A stretch of DNA of 64,000 bases from Calditrichia bacterium. Its GTDB lineage: Bacteria; Calditrichota; Calditrichia; RBG-13-44-9; J075. Made by a program: the position numbers and the translations under genes. The stretch spans positions 1 to 64,000 of the forward strand of contig JANQRS010000039.1 in the NCBI GenBank assembly GCA_028284445.1, read 5' to 3'. The notes below the pieces were generated by a model. That model saw nothing but the letters and a program-made list of their open reading frames with translations, ran no database searches and was not told the origin of the DNA. Shown here piece after piece: positions 15,756 through 25,117 of the stretch. The first letter of the stretch is position 1. Every line of letters begins with the position of its first letter.

Positions 15756-16895
15756 TTATATTAGCAGCAATAAGTAACCAAGTACCGCCCCACCTAAAAC
15801 CGTCATCATCGAATTTACTTTCTTAAATCCGAAAACCGCAATCAGGCTAATTGCCAAAATAAGGATTGCCCGCCAGTCTACCAGCACGTCCATTCCCAAC
15901 TTGATGGTTACTCCAATCATCACCCCGAGTGCGGCGATGTTGACGGCGTCGAGGAAGGCCGAAGCGATTGCCGATGAACGTATTTTGGGAATTAGCGGGT
16001 TTAGTAAGGCAACGAAGAGAAAAGAGGGAATGAAGATGCCCAATGTTGCTAAAACCGCTCCCCAGAAACCACCGATTTGATAGCCAATGAAAGTTGCGGT
16101 CGATAAGACCGGCCCCGGTGTAAATTGACCGATCGCAATAGCGTCAAGTAGCTCGCCTTTCGTGAGCCAGCCGAGAGTGTTTACCAGTTCGGCATCGAGG
16201 TAAGCAATTAAGACGTAGCCGCTGCCGAATAATACCGAGCCGACTTTCAGGAAGACCAGGAATAGTTTCAGTAGGGAAAAGTCCACCGGCGTGTTTTGCA
16301 GGGCCAGCGGTGCAGAAAGTCCAATCCAGGGCAGCCAGCTTGCTTTCGGTTGAAAGCGATCCCGATCGCTCATCATCAGCCAAAAGATGCCGAGGATGCC
16401 ACCGGCCAGGATTGCAACCACTTCGTTAATGCCGGACAAAGATGCTGCAATAACCAGCGCACCGATGACGCCCAGTTGCCATCCTTTCAAGGCTTTCTTG
16501 CCCAGCTTCATGACCGCGGAAAGGATAATAGCAATAACTGCCGGCTTAATTCCAAATAAAAGACTGTTGAACGCCGGTACCGTTTGATAGGTCACGTACA
16601 GCCAGGCAAGGATGCCGGTTGATACAGCTGCCGGGCCAATAAAACAAACGCCGGATATGATCAGACCGGGCCAGCGCCCGCGATCGAGGCCGCAGTGCAG
16701 TGCCATTTCAGTTGAGTTGGGGCCGGGGATCAAATTGGTTGCACCGACGAGATCCAGAAAGTGCTGGTCCGTCATCCATTTTCGCTTCGTCACCACTTCG
16801 TCCTGCATCATGGCGATATGGGCCGCCGGGCCGCCAAATGCAATGACGCCCAGCTTGAAGAAGAGTGAGGCAATTTCTTTCAACTTCTCGCTCAA
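15756..16895 (-). CDS. chrA: Chromate transporter, two-domain ChrA
   Basis: A 379-residue inner-membrane protein of the CHR family with both homologous halves. The first half has FGGPAAHIAMM and the GATNLIPGPNSTEMA motif. The second has LKVGSVLFGSGYVLI and AIGQFTPGPVLSTATFIGY. Long-chain ChrA proteins expel chromate, with proton-driven efflux; sulfate is a related ligand, and some homologues have other anions. The start is TTG at 16895, which overlaps the TGA of the upstream oxidoreductase gene by four bases (TTGA), with GGAGG about ten bases before it. The overlap indicates translational coupling. No ChrB regulator is present. Confidence 0.9.
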   Translation of the reverse strand: MSEKLKEIASLFFKLGVIAFGGPAAHIAMMQDEVVTKRKWMTDQHFLDLVGATNLIPGPNSTEMALHCGLDRGRWPGLIISGVCFIGPAAVSTGILAWLYVTYQTVPAFNSLLFGIKPAVIAIILSAVMKLGKKALKGWQLGVIGALVIAASLSGINEVVAILAGGILGIFWLMMSDRDRFQPKASWLPWIGLSAPLALQNTPVDFSLLKLFLVFLKVGSVLFGSGYVLIAYLDAELVNTLGWLTKGELLDAIAIGQFTPGPVLSTATFIGYQIGGFWGAVLATLGIFIPSFLFVALLNPLIPKIRSSAIASAFLDAVNIAALGVMIGVTIKLGMDVLVDWRAILILAISLIAVFGFKKVNSMMTVLGGAVLGYLLLLI

Positions 16896-18334
16896 AGCGT
16901 CCAGCCTCCATAGTATTCACGTTTCACGTACTTGTTGGCTTCTTCATTGTTGGTGATTTTCATTGCTTCGCCATCCCACTCTAAAACCTGGTTATTCATT
17001 CTTACAGCGACATTACCAAGCAATACTATTTCTGTTAAGGGACCGGAAACATCAAAATTTGAGCTTGCTGCTTCGCCGCCTTTGCAGGCGCGAATCCACT
17101 CGCGGCGAATGCCCGGTGTTCTTGCCAGGGTCTTCGGGGGACGAGTGTACGCTTTCATTGCCGATTCCGGTATGAGCCGGGCACTCTCGGCAAAGGTGCT
17201 GCACATGATTTTGCCTTTTGAGCCGATGAAGATCAGGCCACCTGTTTTGTCCAGACGTCGTCCGGCTTCTAATTCCCGCGGGCGGGGAGGTAATAAGCCG
17301 CCATCAAACCAGCTCATGCGAATACCCGGCTGTGTATCTGAGGCCGGAAAATCATAATGAATAATCGAGCCAACCGGGGCCGTTTCATCGTTTACCGGCG
17401 TACAGCTTGCTTCGACACGGTTCGGATGCGGCAGATCCAGTACAAAATGAGCGGTGTCGATCAAGTGACAACCCATGTCGCCCAATGCCCCGGTGCCGAA
17501 GTCCCAAAAACCACGCCAGTTGAAGGGCGCATAATCCGGGTGGTAGGGCCGAAATTTTGCCGGTCCAAGCCAGAGATTCCAGTCCAGTCCGCGTGGAACA
17601 GAGGGGATCGTGGCCGGACGCCCAACACCTTGTGGCCAGTAGCCGAATGGACGATTGGTCCAGATGTGAACTTCTTCGATCGTACCGATAGCACCATCCA
17701 TTACCCACTCCTTGATCAGCCGGTTGCCTTCCATTGCATGTCCCTGGTTACCCATCTGGGTAGCGACGCCATGTTTGTGAGCAGCTTCCGTCAGCATTCG
17801 GGCTTCGTAAATGTCATGGCTAAGTGGTTTTTCGCAGTAAACATGCTTGCCACTCTTTATCGCTGCCATAGCGGCAATTGCGTGTGTGTTGTCCGTGGTT
17901 GCAACAACGCAGGCATCAATTCCTTTTTCCTTGGCCAACATTTCCCGAAAATCTACATATGCCGAGCAGCCTTTATAGCTGTTGTTGCCGCTTTGTTCCG
18001 CATAATATTTGTTGGCTATGTCCCGGGCAGGGCGCCAACCGGCTTCGCCGCCAAAGTAGAACTTGCTGTAATCTGCAATCTCATTGGCATCACAGACAGA
18101 AACAACCTGAACGTCCTCGATGGCCATGAAATTCTTCATGTTGAAAATGCCCTGACCACCGCTTCCGATAATCGCCAGGTTTACTTTATCACTGGGGGCA
18201 ACATAACCGGGGCCGCCCAGCACACGCCGCGGGACTATCGTCAATCCACCAATTGCCAGGGCGCTTTTCCCGATAAATTCCCGGCGGGTAACGGATGATT
18301 TTCGGGGCTGTGTTTGAGGCTTTTGGTTACTCAT
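16892..18334 (-). CDS. Tat-exported Gfo/Idh/MocA-family oxidoreductase
   Basis: This 480-residue protein starts with a twin-arginine signal: TRREFIGKSALAIGG at residues ~16-30. After it comes an NAD(P)-binding domain (NLAIIGSGGQG), the CEKPLSHD motif with the conserved lysine that contacts cofactor and substrate, and the C-terminal half (WDFGTGALGDMGCHLIDTAHF) with the catalytic-region histidine. Secreted Gfo/Idh proteins of this type are common in Planctomycetes and FCB bacteria, often beside polysaccharide-degradation genes; they act on sugars or inositols. The last four bases overlap chrA. The start at 18334 follows AGAGGAGAG. Confidence 0.88.
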   Translation of the reverse strand: MSNQKPQTQPRKSSVTRREFIGKSALAIGGLTIVPRRVLGGPGYVAPSDKVNLAIIGSGGQGIFNMKNFMAIEDVQVVSVCDANEIADYSKFYFGGEAGWRPARDIANKYYAEQSGNNSYKGCSAYVDFREMLAKEKGIDACVVATTDNTHAIAAMAAIKSGKHVYCEKPLSHDIYEARMLTEAAHKHGVATQMGNQGHAMEGNRLIKEWVMDGAIGTIEEVHIWTNRPFGYWPQGVGRPATIPSVPRGLDWNLWLGPAKFRPYHPDYAPFNWRGFWDFGTGALGDMGCHLIDTAHFVLDLPHPNRVEASCTPVNDETAPVGSIIHYDFPASDTQPGIRMSWFDGGLLPPRPRELEAGRRLDKTGGLIFIGSKGKIMCSTFAESARLIPESAMKAYTRPPKTLARTPGIRREWIRACKGGEAASSNFDVSGPLTEIVLLGNVAVRMNNQVLEWDGEAMKITNNEEANKYVKREYYGGWTL

Positions 18335-18530
18335 CGCTTGGCTCTCCTCTTTCTCATCATTGTGATTGAAAGTATACCAAAATTCGTGGAAACTCGATAG
18401 AGCAATCAGAAACTATCGAGCCCAATTATGCCAAAAAAATCTATCTACGGCCGGCGAATTGATTTTTTGCGACCTGGGTGGTAATCTCTATTCAAGCCTC
18501 TATTGCATTCATCGAGAAAAAGGAGTTCCT

Positions 18531-20198
18531 ATGAAGAAGAGCTACTTGCTTATCGCGTGTGTTCTTGTGCTGCTCGGTAGTCATTGCCTAAACGCTCAGG
18601 TCATTGCAGACGGCTGGCAACAGATCGGCGAGGTGCCGGCAGGAGACTCTCTCTGGGGAGGATGGGATTTGATCTCCGGACTTGACCTTGACGACGATGG
18701 TAATCAGGAATTCATCATGAGTCGCGATCCCAGTTTGTCCGGCTTCCTTGCTGATCGCGGGTCCGGGCAAATTGTTGAGTATTATGAGAGCACCGGAGAT
18801 GATCTGTTCGAATTACGCTGGAGTTTTCAGGCCCCGATACGGAATGATGCCGGCAATGTCTACACTGCTATTGCCGTGGCTAACCTGGATGGGGACGATC
18901 AACCGGAACTCTATTTTGGGACACCGCTGGCAATATCTGATGACCCTCCCAATCCCCGTGGCTTATACGTCTTTGAGTTTGACGGCACGAATTTTCCGTC
19001 GACGCCCTCTGAAACCTGGAATTTTAGCCGGCCGGATGACCACGAATTCAAAATTTCCGGGATGGCCAGTGGAGACATCGATGGTGATGGGGAAGAAGAA
19101 TTAGTAGTGCAATCGCGTGGCGACGATGGCACACCGGGAAATGGTGCAGGGCGAACAACGCTGGTTGTCAATTCCGGCGGTATTGATATCGGTATCGGTT
19201 TCGGTGCGTTTCAGATCGAATTTGAACATTCCGAACGGCATACCGGCGGCGTCGTGTATGATCCGAGAGTTGTAGATTTTGACAATGATGGACAGAATGA
19301 GATATGGGTATTCACCTGGGATTTCTTTAGTCTGGCGATTTACGAGGCATCTGCCGCCAATACCTACGATTTCCAGGTTGAAATTGATGAAGTGTTCGAT
19401 CCCGAAGACTTTGGTCATCGACGCGGCATGCGATTTTATGATGCAGATGGAGATGGGCTGTTGGAGTTTTATACAACCGGTATCCAGCCGAGTAATGGAC
19501 CGAATGGCTACATTTTCTACATTGCCAACACAACGGATGTGGCCACACTTGGGGCAGCTGATATTGTCCAGCTTGGCGGACGCGACTTACCGGCGGACGG
19601 CTCTGCGGTTGGCGATCTGGATGGGGATGAATTGATGGATTTCCTCTTCACCGGTCGTGCGCCCGGCAATGATGATGGCACCCGTGTTTATCGTATGGAG
19701 TATAGCGGATCCGGTGCGCTCGATGATTCCGCGAGTTATGAATGGTCCACTCTCTACGAGAGCGACAACATCTTTGCGGACCTTCGCAATGTGGCCATTA
19801 CTGATCTTGACGGTGATAACAAAACCGAGGTGCTGGTAACGAGAATGAACGCCCTTGCTGCAACGGATCCGGTTTTGCTGATTTTGGAAAACACCACCAC
19901 CGAGATTGCTGAGCGGACAGAGCCGGCAGTGATCGATGCTTACGCCCTGGCACAGAATTACCCGAACCCGTTTAATGCAGAAACCCAAATTGAATTTACT
20001 CTTAAAAAAGCAGGTGAAGTGCAGCTGGCCGTTTATGATGCCTCCGGGCAATTGGTGCAGGTGCTGGTTTCAGAACAACTGGCCAGCGGCCAGTATCGCT
20101 ATCACTTTCGAGGAGAGGGGTTGGCGAGCGGTATATACTTCTATTCGCTGCAAGCAAATAATTTTAGAGCGACGAAAAGTATGATATTGACGAAATAG
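18531..20198 (+). CDS. Secreted FG-GAP/VCBS repeat protein with T9SS sorting domain
   Basis: The 555-residue product opens with a signal peptide ending at NAQ (residue ~24). At least seven calcium-binding loops of DxDxDG type follow (DLDDDGNQEF, NLDGDDQPEL, DIDGDGEEEL, DFDNDGQNEI, DADGDGLLEF, DLDGDELMDF, DLDGDNKTEV), each at the start of a beta-propeller blade as in FG-GAP proteins. The last ~85 residues (QNYPNPFNAETQI through IYFYSLQANNF) are a type A T9SS sorting domain. It is probably displayed on the cell surface or released; the ligand is unknown. The ATG at 18531 follows AAAGGAG, and the frame extends upstream without a site. A strong terminator follows. Confidence 0.85.
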   Translation: MKKSYLLIACVLVLLGSHCLNAQVIADGWQQIGEVPAGDSLWGGWDLISGLDLDDDGNQEFIMSRDPSLSGFLADRGSGQIVEYYESTGDDLFELRWSFQAPIRNDAGNVYTAIAVANLDGDDQPELYFGTPLAISDDPPNPRGLYVFEFDGTNFPSTPSETWNFSRPDDHEFKISGMASGDIDGDGEEELVVQSRGDDGTPGNGAGRTTLVVNSGGIDIGIGFGAFQIEFEHSERHTGGVVYDPRVVDFDNDGQNEIWVFTWDFFSLAIYEASAANTYDFQVEIDEVFDPEDFGHRRGMRFYDADGDGLLEFYTTGIQPSNGPNGYIFYIANTTDVATLGAADIVQLGGRDLPADGSAVGDLDGDELMDFLFTGRAPGNDDGTRVYRMEYSGSGALDDSASYEWSTLYESDNIFADLRNVAITDLDGDNKTEVLVTRMNALAATDPVLLILENTTTEIAERTEPAVIDAYALAQNYPNPFNAETQIEFTLKKAGEVQLAVYDASGQLVQVLVSEQLASGQYRYHFRGEGLASGIYFYSLQANNFRATKSMILTK

Positions 20199-20215
20199 TT
20201 TTTGCTATAAAAACA

Positions 20216-20243
20216 AAGGGCCGCGACATCTGCCGCGGCCCTT
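20216..20243 (+). terminator. Rho-independent-type hairpin
   Basis: The perfect 10-bp arms AAGGGCCGCG and CGCGGCCCTT surround an eight-base loop, 17 bases after the FG-GAP gene stop. The tail (CTACTTCC) is only partly T-rich. A convergent gene ends at 20343, so it may work for both. Confidence 0.75.
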
Positions 20244-20342
20244 CTACTTCCGGTCTACCTCCCTGTTACACTCAACATTTAGCCTCCCCCGATTCTCTCA
20301 CAACCAAAAGAAGGGGGGAAGCATTTTCAGGCAAGGGGTGCG

Positions 20343-21659
20343 TTATGGTTTACTGCATCCGTATTTACCCGAATATTTTTGCAAACCGGCTTTAATTGCC
20401 TCTTTAACCGGTAGGTGATGCAACCATACCGGGCTGCTCGGCATGTCTACAGTACCTGCCTGGAGAGGTAGGCCAAGGATTGAGCGCAATTCGTTTGCTG
20501 CTGTCATTTGAACCTTAATATCTGCTTCAACGGCGTTACGATCAATCAACACGCGACCACCGTAGCCTTTCAACCAGGCTTTGTCGATCGGCACAGCAAT
20601 CTTTTCCTTCACGTTGCCTTCTGCTTCCATCAAATAGTCGGATTCGTCTTCAATTTCATCGATGCCCATTTTGGTGTCAAATTCCAGGTAGTCCGCTAGA
20701 ACGTTACCCACGATGATATTCTCATTCAGGTTAATTTCTGCTTTGGCGGCATTGTGGATGCCGTAGCGATCTGCGAATCCAAATACATTGTTTTGCACGG
20801 TGCACAATGTGGCATTGTCTGCTTTGAAAGAGTTCCCGGAGTAGCTTTGTGCGGACGGATCAAATTTCCAGCTGAAGAGCACTGTATTGTTTTCAACGGT
20901 GAATTCCGGTAAATCTTCGGAGCCGTGGAATTTAGCTACTGCATATATGCCGGTGCCGGTGTTATTGATGACCAGGTTGTTACGAATAGTGACTTTGCTA
21001 TTCTTGTAGCCGGATACACTTAAGGCGCCCTGCGTACCGCCGGTATTCATGACGACACAGTTTTCCACGGTGATTTGCCAGTGGGCATCTGCATCATAGT
21101 TCCCGGTCTTGCTGACCCAAATAACCAGTCCACCTTGATCCGGGGTTGGATTTTCCTTTGTCTTCGGATTGGCCATGCGCACGATTTCCTGCTTGGAGGC
21201 ATCGCGGTAGCGGTTGCGTCCGGAATGATCAATAATGATTCCGTCAACGTGAATGGGCGGCATTTCTTTTTCGCGATACTTTGAAAGATCGAAGAAAATA
21301 CGTGGTTCACGCTGCCAGTTGTCACTCAGGTTGTCACCGGTCAGGATGGTCTTATGCGCCCCCCAGGGATCGCGCGTTGAAAAGTCATCGCTGTATCCAC
21401 CGATGATTGTGATCGGCACTTTGATGATGTCGGTACCATTGTCACCACGACCGGTATAAGTACCTTCAGCGATATGAACCACATCACCTGGTTTGAGTTT
21501 GCGAAGAATATTGCCAAGATCTTTCGCTGGTTTTTCTTTTGTTGCATGCTTCCCCTTGCCCCTGGCAGCGGAAACATAATAGTCTTTGGCGCCGGCAGGT
21601 GCCGTTACCATCATCAGACTTGCCATTATTAGAACTCCTGTCATCAATTTCAATTTCAT
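20343..21659 (-). CDS. Secreted right-handed parallel beta-helix protein
   Basis: A 438-residue protein with a signal peptide (cleavage near APAGA-KDYYVS). The DYYVSAARGKGKHATKEKPAKDL opening, followed by LKPGDVVHIAEGTYTG, is typical of DUF1565/pectate-lyase-like parallel beta-helix proteins. Repeats rich in asparagine (VTIRNNLVINNTGTGIY, FTVENNTVLFSW, CTVQNNVFGF, INLNENIIVGN) make the helix coils. No lyase catalytic residues can be assigned, and polysaccharide binding or cleavage is inference. The start at 21659 follows GGAGG at good spacing. Confidence 0.8.
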   Translation of the reverse strand: MKLKLMTGVLIMASLMMVTAPAGAKDYYVSAARGKGKHATKEKPAKDLGNILRKLKPGDVVHIAEGTYTGRGDNGTDIIKVPITIIGGYSDDFSTRDPWGAHKTILTGDNLSDNWQREPRIFFDLSKYREKEMPPIHVDGIIIDHSGRNRYRDASKQEIVRMANPKTKENPTPDQGGLVIWVSKTGNYDADAHWQITVENCVVMNTGGTQGALSVSGYKNSKVTIRNNLVINNTGTGIYAVAKFHGSEDLPEFTVENNTVLFSWKFDPSAQSYSGNSFKADNATLCTVQNNVFGFADRYGIHNAAKAEINLNENIIVGNVLADYLEFDTKMGIDEIEDESDYLMEAEGNVKEKIAVPIDKAWLKGYGGRVLIDRNAVEADIKVQMTAANELRSILGLPLQAGTVDMPSSPVWLHHLPVKEAIKAGLQKYSGKYGCSKP

Positions 21660-21746
21660 TGTCTTTTTCCTCCAATTGGATCTTTAGTTAGAGATTCTGC
21701 AGAATTATTGAATCTTCAGCCGGCGTTAGAAAAATGTTCTGTCTTG

Positions 21747-22202
21747 TTATGCTTTATACATTGGTGCACCAAATTCATGTGATAGCTTATCGTCAAAGAG
21801 ATTTGCCTGGTCCGATAGTAAATCCATGTCGAGGGATAATTCGGCTGAGTCCAGGCCACTAACGGCTCTTTCTTTCATGAGTACCACCACGTCTTTATCG
21901 ATCGCAAAGGCGCAGTTGGCAATTGTAAAATTCAATTCCAATAAGCGGCGATAGAAGGGGAGCAGGTTTTCTGAAGGCAATCGAAGAATTGGTGCAACGA
22001 TTCGCACAGTATTCATATTGCTGTATTCGTTGACAAAGATGTAAATAAGTGCTGAGCCTTTTGAAAGCCACCAGCCGAGCCCTTTTTTCAATTGTACGGT
22101 CTGCTTGTTGGGGTCGAGGCCGACTGAACTTATAAATGCTTCGACAAGTTGTTTTCCTTTTTCTACACTGCCTTCTGGGGCCGTATTTGTCGGTTGATTC
22201 AT
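21747..22202 (-). CDS. YbjN/T3SS-chaperone-fold protein
   Basis: The 151-residue cytoplasmic protein has the alpha-beta-beta-beta-alpha pattern of YbjN-domain proteins. A helix (EKGKQLVEAFISSVG) is followed by strands (WWLSKGSALIYIFVN, NTVRIVAPILRLP), then the long helix of ENLLPFYRRLLELN, and then FAIDKDVVVLMKERAV. YbjN-type proteins have been linked to motility and stress tolerance in enterobacteria, and the fold resembles type III secretion chaperones. Here the role is unknown; two small membrane proteins follow upstream in the same direction. The start at 22202 follows AAAGGA. Confidence 0.7.
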   Translation of the reverse strand: MNQPTNTAPEGSVEKGKQLVEAFISSVGLDPNKQTVQLKKGLGWWLSKGSALIYIFVNEYSNMNTVRIVAPILRLPSENLLPFYRRLLELNFTIANCAFAIDKDVVVLMKERAVSGLDSAELSLDMDLLSDQANLFDDKLSHEFGAPMYKA

Positions 22203-22252
22203 GAGGTTGTCCTTTCAGATATAGTTATCAAGTTTATATGGTTGATTATGGA

Positions 22253-22573
22253 TCAAAAGAAGTGGTATTTGATGCCGTAGCCAATGAGTATCAGCGATGA
22301 AACGATTGCTACAATGGTTGGTATCGCGCCGCAATAAACGAAAGCTTTTGAGAAAAAGGCTTCCGGTGCGCCGGTACTTGCATGTGCTGCTGCATCTGCG
22401 ATTAGTTTTTGCAGGTACTTCCAGAATATTAAACTAAGCACTCCGGTAATGGCGAATCCCGGGTAGACGGCGATAAGCCCGAACGTCTTTGACGTAAATA
22501 TAACCGTAGCGGTGAAGCCAGCTATGACAGCTGCAATTATAAGCGCAAAAACCAGGGGAAATATTATAAGCAT
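22253..22573 (-). CDS. Small membrane protein, function unknown
   Basis: 106 residues with three or four hydrophobic segments (residues ~3-25, ~32-52, ~78-100), so an integral inner-membrane protein. I do not recognise a family. It has AAAAAGGT before the ATG at 22573, ends about 50 bases before the YbjN-like gene, and begins just after the next small membrane gene, so the three form a likely operon. Confidence 0.65.
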   Translation of the reverse strand: MLIIFPLVFALIIAAVIAGFTATVIFTSKTFGLIAVYPGFAITGVLSLIFWKYLQKLIADAAAHASTGAPEAFFSKAFVYCGAIPTIVAIVSSLILIGYGIKYHFF

Positions 22574-22619
22574 GACAGTATACCTTTTTTACCTATTCTT
22601 GTCAATATCAGTCGATCCC

Positions 22620-22910
22620 TTACATGAGCTTTAGAATGACGGTCGATAACCCGCCGATGAACAAAGAGGCGATCGCCAGAAATCCACATAAGGCCGTTGC
22701 AAATGCCGCCTGATCCGATGTTGATGTCGATTGACCGTTGAAATAGTAGGTGGCAATAGCGGCCACTATCAGATAGGCCCCGGAAATAACGGCCATCCAC
22801 CACATAATGCTTAGCTCCGGTGCAACACCGGTGTATTTGAGAATGAGCAGGATAATGGCTGGAATCGCATAAATAATTCCAAGGATGAAAATACCGGCAA
22901 TAAGAAACAT
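22620..22910 (-). CDS. Small membrane protein, function unknown
   Basis: 96 residues with three hydrophobic segments (residues ~3-25, ~35-60, ~72-94), probably spanning the membrane. No family is recognised. The start at 22910 has GGAG upstream. It is the first gene of the run continuing through 22253 and 21747. The topology resembles its neighbour, and the two may be distant partners. Upstream (22981-23018) lie two 17-bp direct repeats of GTTGCGGGAA-type sequence. Confidence 0.6.
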   Translation of the reverse strand: MFLIAGIFILGIIYAIPAIILLILKYTGVAPELSIMWWMAVISGAYLIVAAIATYYFNGQSTSTSDQAAFATALCGFLAIASLFIGGLSTVILKLM

Positions 22911-23037
22911 GTCAGGTCTCCACTGTGTTTTGTTTACGTTAATAATTTAGTTGAAATCGCCGGATGGCGTTAGAATCTATGTTGCGGGAAGTGGTAAACT
23001 TGTTGCGGGAAATGGTAATGATGTTGCAGCCGGACGG

Positions 23038-25098
23038 TTAGGCCCGAAATTCCTTCGGGGACACCCCAAATTGCTTTCGAAAACACTTCGTGAAATAGCT
23101 GGGATCTGCAAAACCAACCTGATAGGCGATTTCCGAGATAGCATCCGCACTGCCTTTTAACAAGGCCGCTGCATGCTGCATGCGAATAAATTGGATATGC
23201 TCTCCAGCCGAGCGATTGATCAAAGCCCGAAGTTTGCGATGCACCTGTGTCCGGTCCATGTTCACTTCTCGCCCGAGTTGCTCGACGCTAAATGCTTCAT
23301 CCGAGATGTGCGATTCAATTGCGGCCTCAATGCGCTCGAGGAATTGGCGATCAATGGGACGTAATTCATCATTGCTGACGGCTTCCTGCGATGTATCTGC
23401 GCGTTTGATGCGCAAGCGTTGGCGCTGATCAATAAGGTTGCGGACCCTCACTTTTAATTCCTGTGAGTTAAAAGGTTTGGTGAGATAGTCGTCTGCGCCG
23501 GTTTCCAGGCCGGTCAACTTGCTCTCGTCACCTGCCCTGGCTGTCAAAAGTATGACCGGTATGTGACTGGTTCTTTCATCCGCCTTTATAGATTGGCAAA
23601 ATTCGAAACCGTTCATCTCCGGCATCATCACATCGCTGATGATCAAATCCGGAATCATTGCCTGGGCACTGGCCAATCCTTCCTGACCATTGGTCGCTGT
23701 GGCAATTTGATAACTGCCTGCCAACTGCTCGCTGATATAATGACGGACGTCCGGATGGTCTTCAACGATGAGTAAGAGAGCCTGTGAATTGTCGTCGGCA
23801 AATATTGCCGGAGATGTTTCCCGGGAATGTCCGTCATCGAGCTGCAAGTCATCGCGTAATTCCTGCAGTGCTTCATCCAATGTCGATTTGTCGTTCGTCG
23901 AGGTGTCTGCCTGAATTTCCTGATCATGCAGGTGGGTCTTACCGAGCAGAAACCGTAAGGTAAACTCTGTGCCGTTACCCGGAAAGCTCTCGACAGATAT
24001 GGTGCCGCTTTGTAACTCACATAGTTCTTTCACGAGGGCTAGCCCAATACCGGTGCCGATGCTGCCGCTGGGATTGTTTGCTGCCTGATAAAAACGATCA
24101 AAAACATGCGCCAGTTGATCGGCGGGTATACCGATGCCGGAATCCTTGACGCGGATTTCTACTGCCGGCTGCTGATCGATAGTTATGGCATCTCCGGTCG
24201 CAGCGGAAATGGAAATCTCACCCCATTCCTGTGTGAACTTCATAGAATTGGATAGGAGGTTATAGAAAATCTTTTCCATTTTGTCGCGGTCAAAGTAGAG
24301 AGTCAGGCTATCAAGGTCGCTGGTAAACTGCAGGGCAATTTCCTTTTGCTCGGCAAGTGAGCTGAAGGAAAAAACAATACCCTTTAGAAAGGCGATGAAG
24401 TCACTTTCGGTCGCGGATAATGCCATGCTGCCGCTTTCCAGCTTTGATAAATCCAGCATTTGATTGATCAGCCGCAGTAACCGGCGGGCATTGCGAGCAA
24501 TAAGGGGAATTGTCCGGCGGGTTTTGTCGTCATTGGCTTGCTGCTGCAGATCGTCGAGCGGACCGAGAATGAGTGTTAGCGGTGTGCGAAATTCATGAGA
24601 GATATTTGCGAAAAAGCGATTCTTCAGTTCATCGAGAACTTTGAGTTTTTCCGATTCAGCCGTAAGCGCCACATTGGCCTTGCGGGTTTGTTGAAACTGC
24701 TGGGCTTTTTCAACTTCCGCAATGGTTTTATCCAAAGTTGTTCGCAGATCATCAAGGTCAATTGGCTTATTGAGGAAATCAAATGCGCCGCGATTCATTG
24801 CGGTGCGGATGTTGGGCATATCTCCATAGGCGGAAACCACCACGCACTTTAACAAGGGATAGCGGTTGCTCACTTCGGCTAGCAATGCCAGGCCATCCAT
24901 TTCCGGCATGCGGATGTCCGTAATGACAATCCGGATGTCCTTGTCCTGGTCAAGCTGATCCAATGCCTGTTTGCCGTTTGCAGCAAATACAAACTGGTAC
25001 TGCCCGCTACGAACCTCTTTACGAAACAGCTTGCTGATCAGCGTTTCAATATGCGGTTCGTCGTCAACGACAAGGATTTTGGTGGTGGGGGTGTCCAA
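23038..25098 (-). CDS. Hybrid two-component protein: REC - histidine kinase - REC - AraC
   Basis: The 686-residue chain combines, in order, four modules. REC1 is KILVVDDEP with phospho-acceptor Asp in IVITDIRMPEMDG. The HisKA kinase follows with its H-box SHEFRTPLTLILGPLDDLQ near residue 175, then an ATPase domain (NSMKFTQEWG, DSGIGIPADQL, GTGIGLALVKEL). REC2 is LLIVEDHPDVR with DLIISDVMMPEMNG and TKPF. The C-terminal AraC helix-turn-helix pair has VEQLGREVNMDRTQVHRKLR and ISEIAYQVGFADPSYFTKCF. It lacks membrane segments and a Y_Y_Y sensor, so it probably receives phosphate from the kinase encoded just upstream and then regulates transcription. The best start is TTG at 25098 with GAAAGGAT six bases before; a longer frame would read through a 7-bp repeat array. 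Confidence 0.9.
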   Translation of the reverse strand: MDTPTTKILVVDDEPHIETLISKLFRKEVRSGQYQFVFAANGKQALDQLDQDKDIRIVITDIRMPEMDGLALLAEVSNRYPLLKCVVVSAYGDMPNIRTAMNRGAFDFLNKPIDLDDLRTTLDKTIAEVEKAQQFQQTRKANVALTAESEKLKVLDELKNRFFANISHEFRTPLTLILGPLDDLQQQANDDKTRRTIPLIARNARRLLRLINQMLDLSKLESGSMALSATESDFIAFLKGIVFSFSSLAEQKEIALQFTSDLDSLTLYFDRDKMEKIFYNLLSNSMKFTQEWGEISISAATGDAITIDQQPAVEIRVKDSGIGIPADQLAHVFDRFYQAANNPSGSIGTGIGLALVKELCELQSGTISVESFPGNGTEFTLRFLLGKTHLHDQEIQADTSTNDKSTLDEALQELRDDLQLDDGHSRETSPAIFADDNSQALLLIVEDHPDVRHYISEQLAGSYQIATATNGQEGLASAQAMIPDLIISDVMMPEMNGFEFCQSIKADERTSHIPVILLTARAGDESKLTGLETGADDYLTKPFNSQELKVRVRNLIDQRQRLRIKRADTSQEAVSNDELRPIDRQFLERIEAAIESHISDEAFSVEQLGREVNMDRTQVHRKLRALINRSAGEHIQFIRMQHAAALLKGSADAISEIAYQVGFADPSYFTKCFRKQFGVSPKEFRA

Positions 25099-25117
25099 GT
25101 ATATCCTTTCAAGGATT

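Noticed and set aside
17357..18298. 313-codon open frame on the plus strand opposite the Gfo/Idh gene
   Set aside because: Antisense to conserved catalytic motifs, with no ribosome site or domain. It is a shadow frame.
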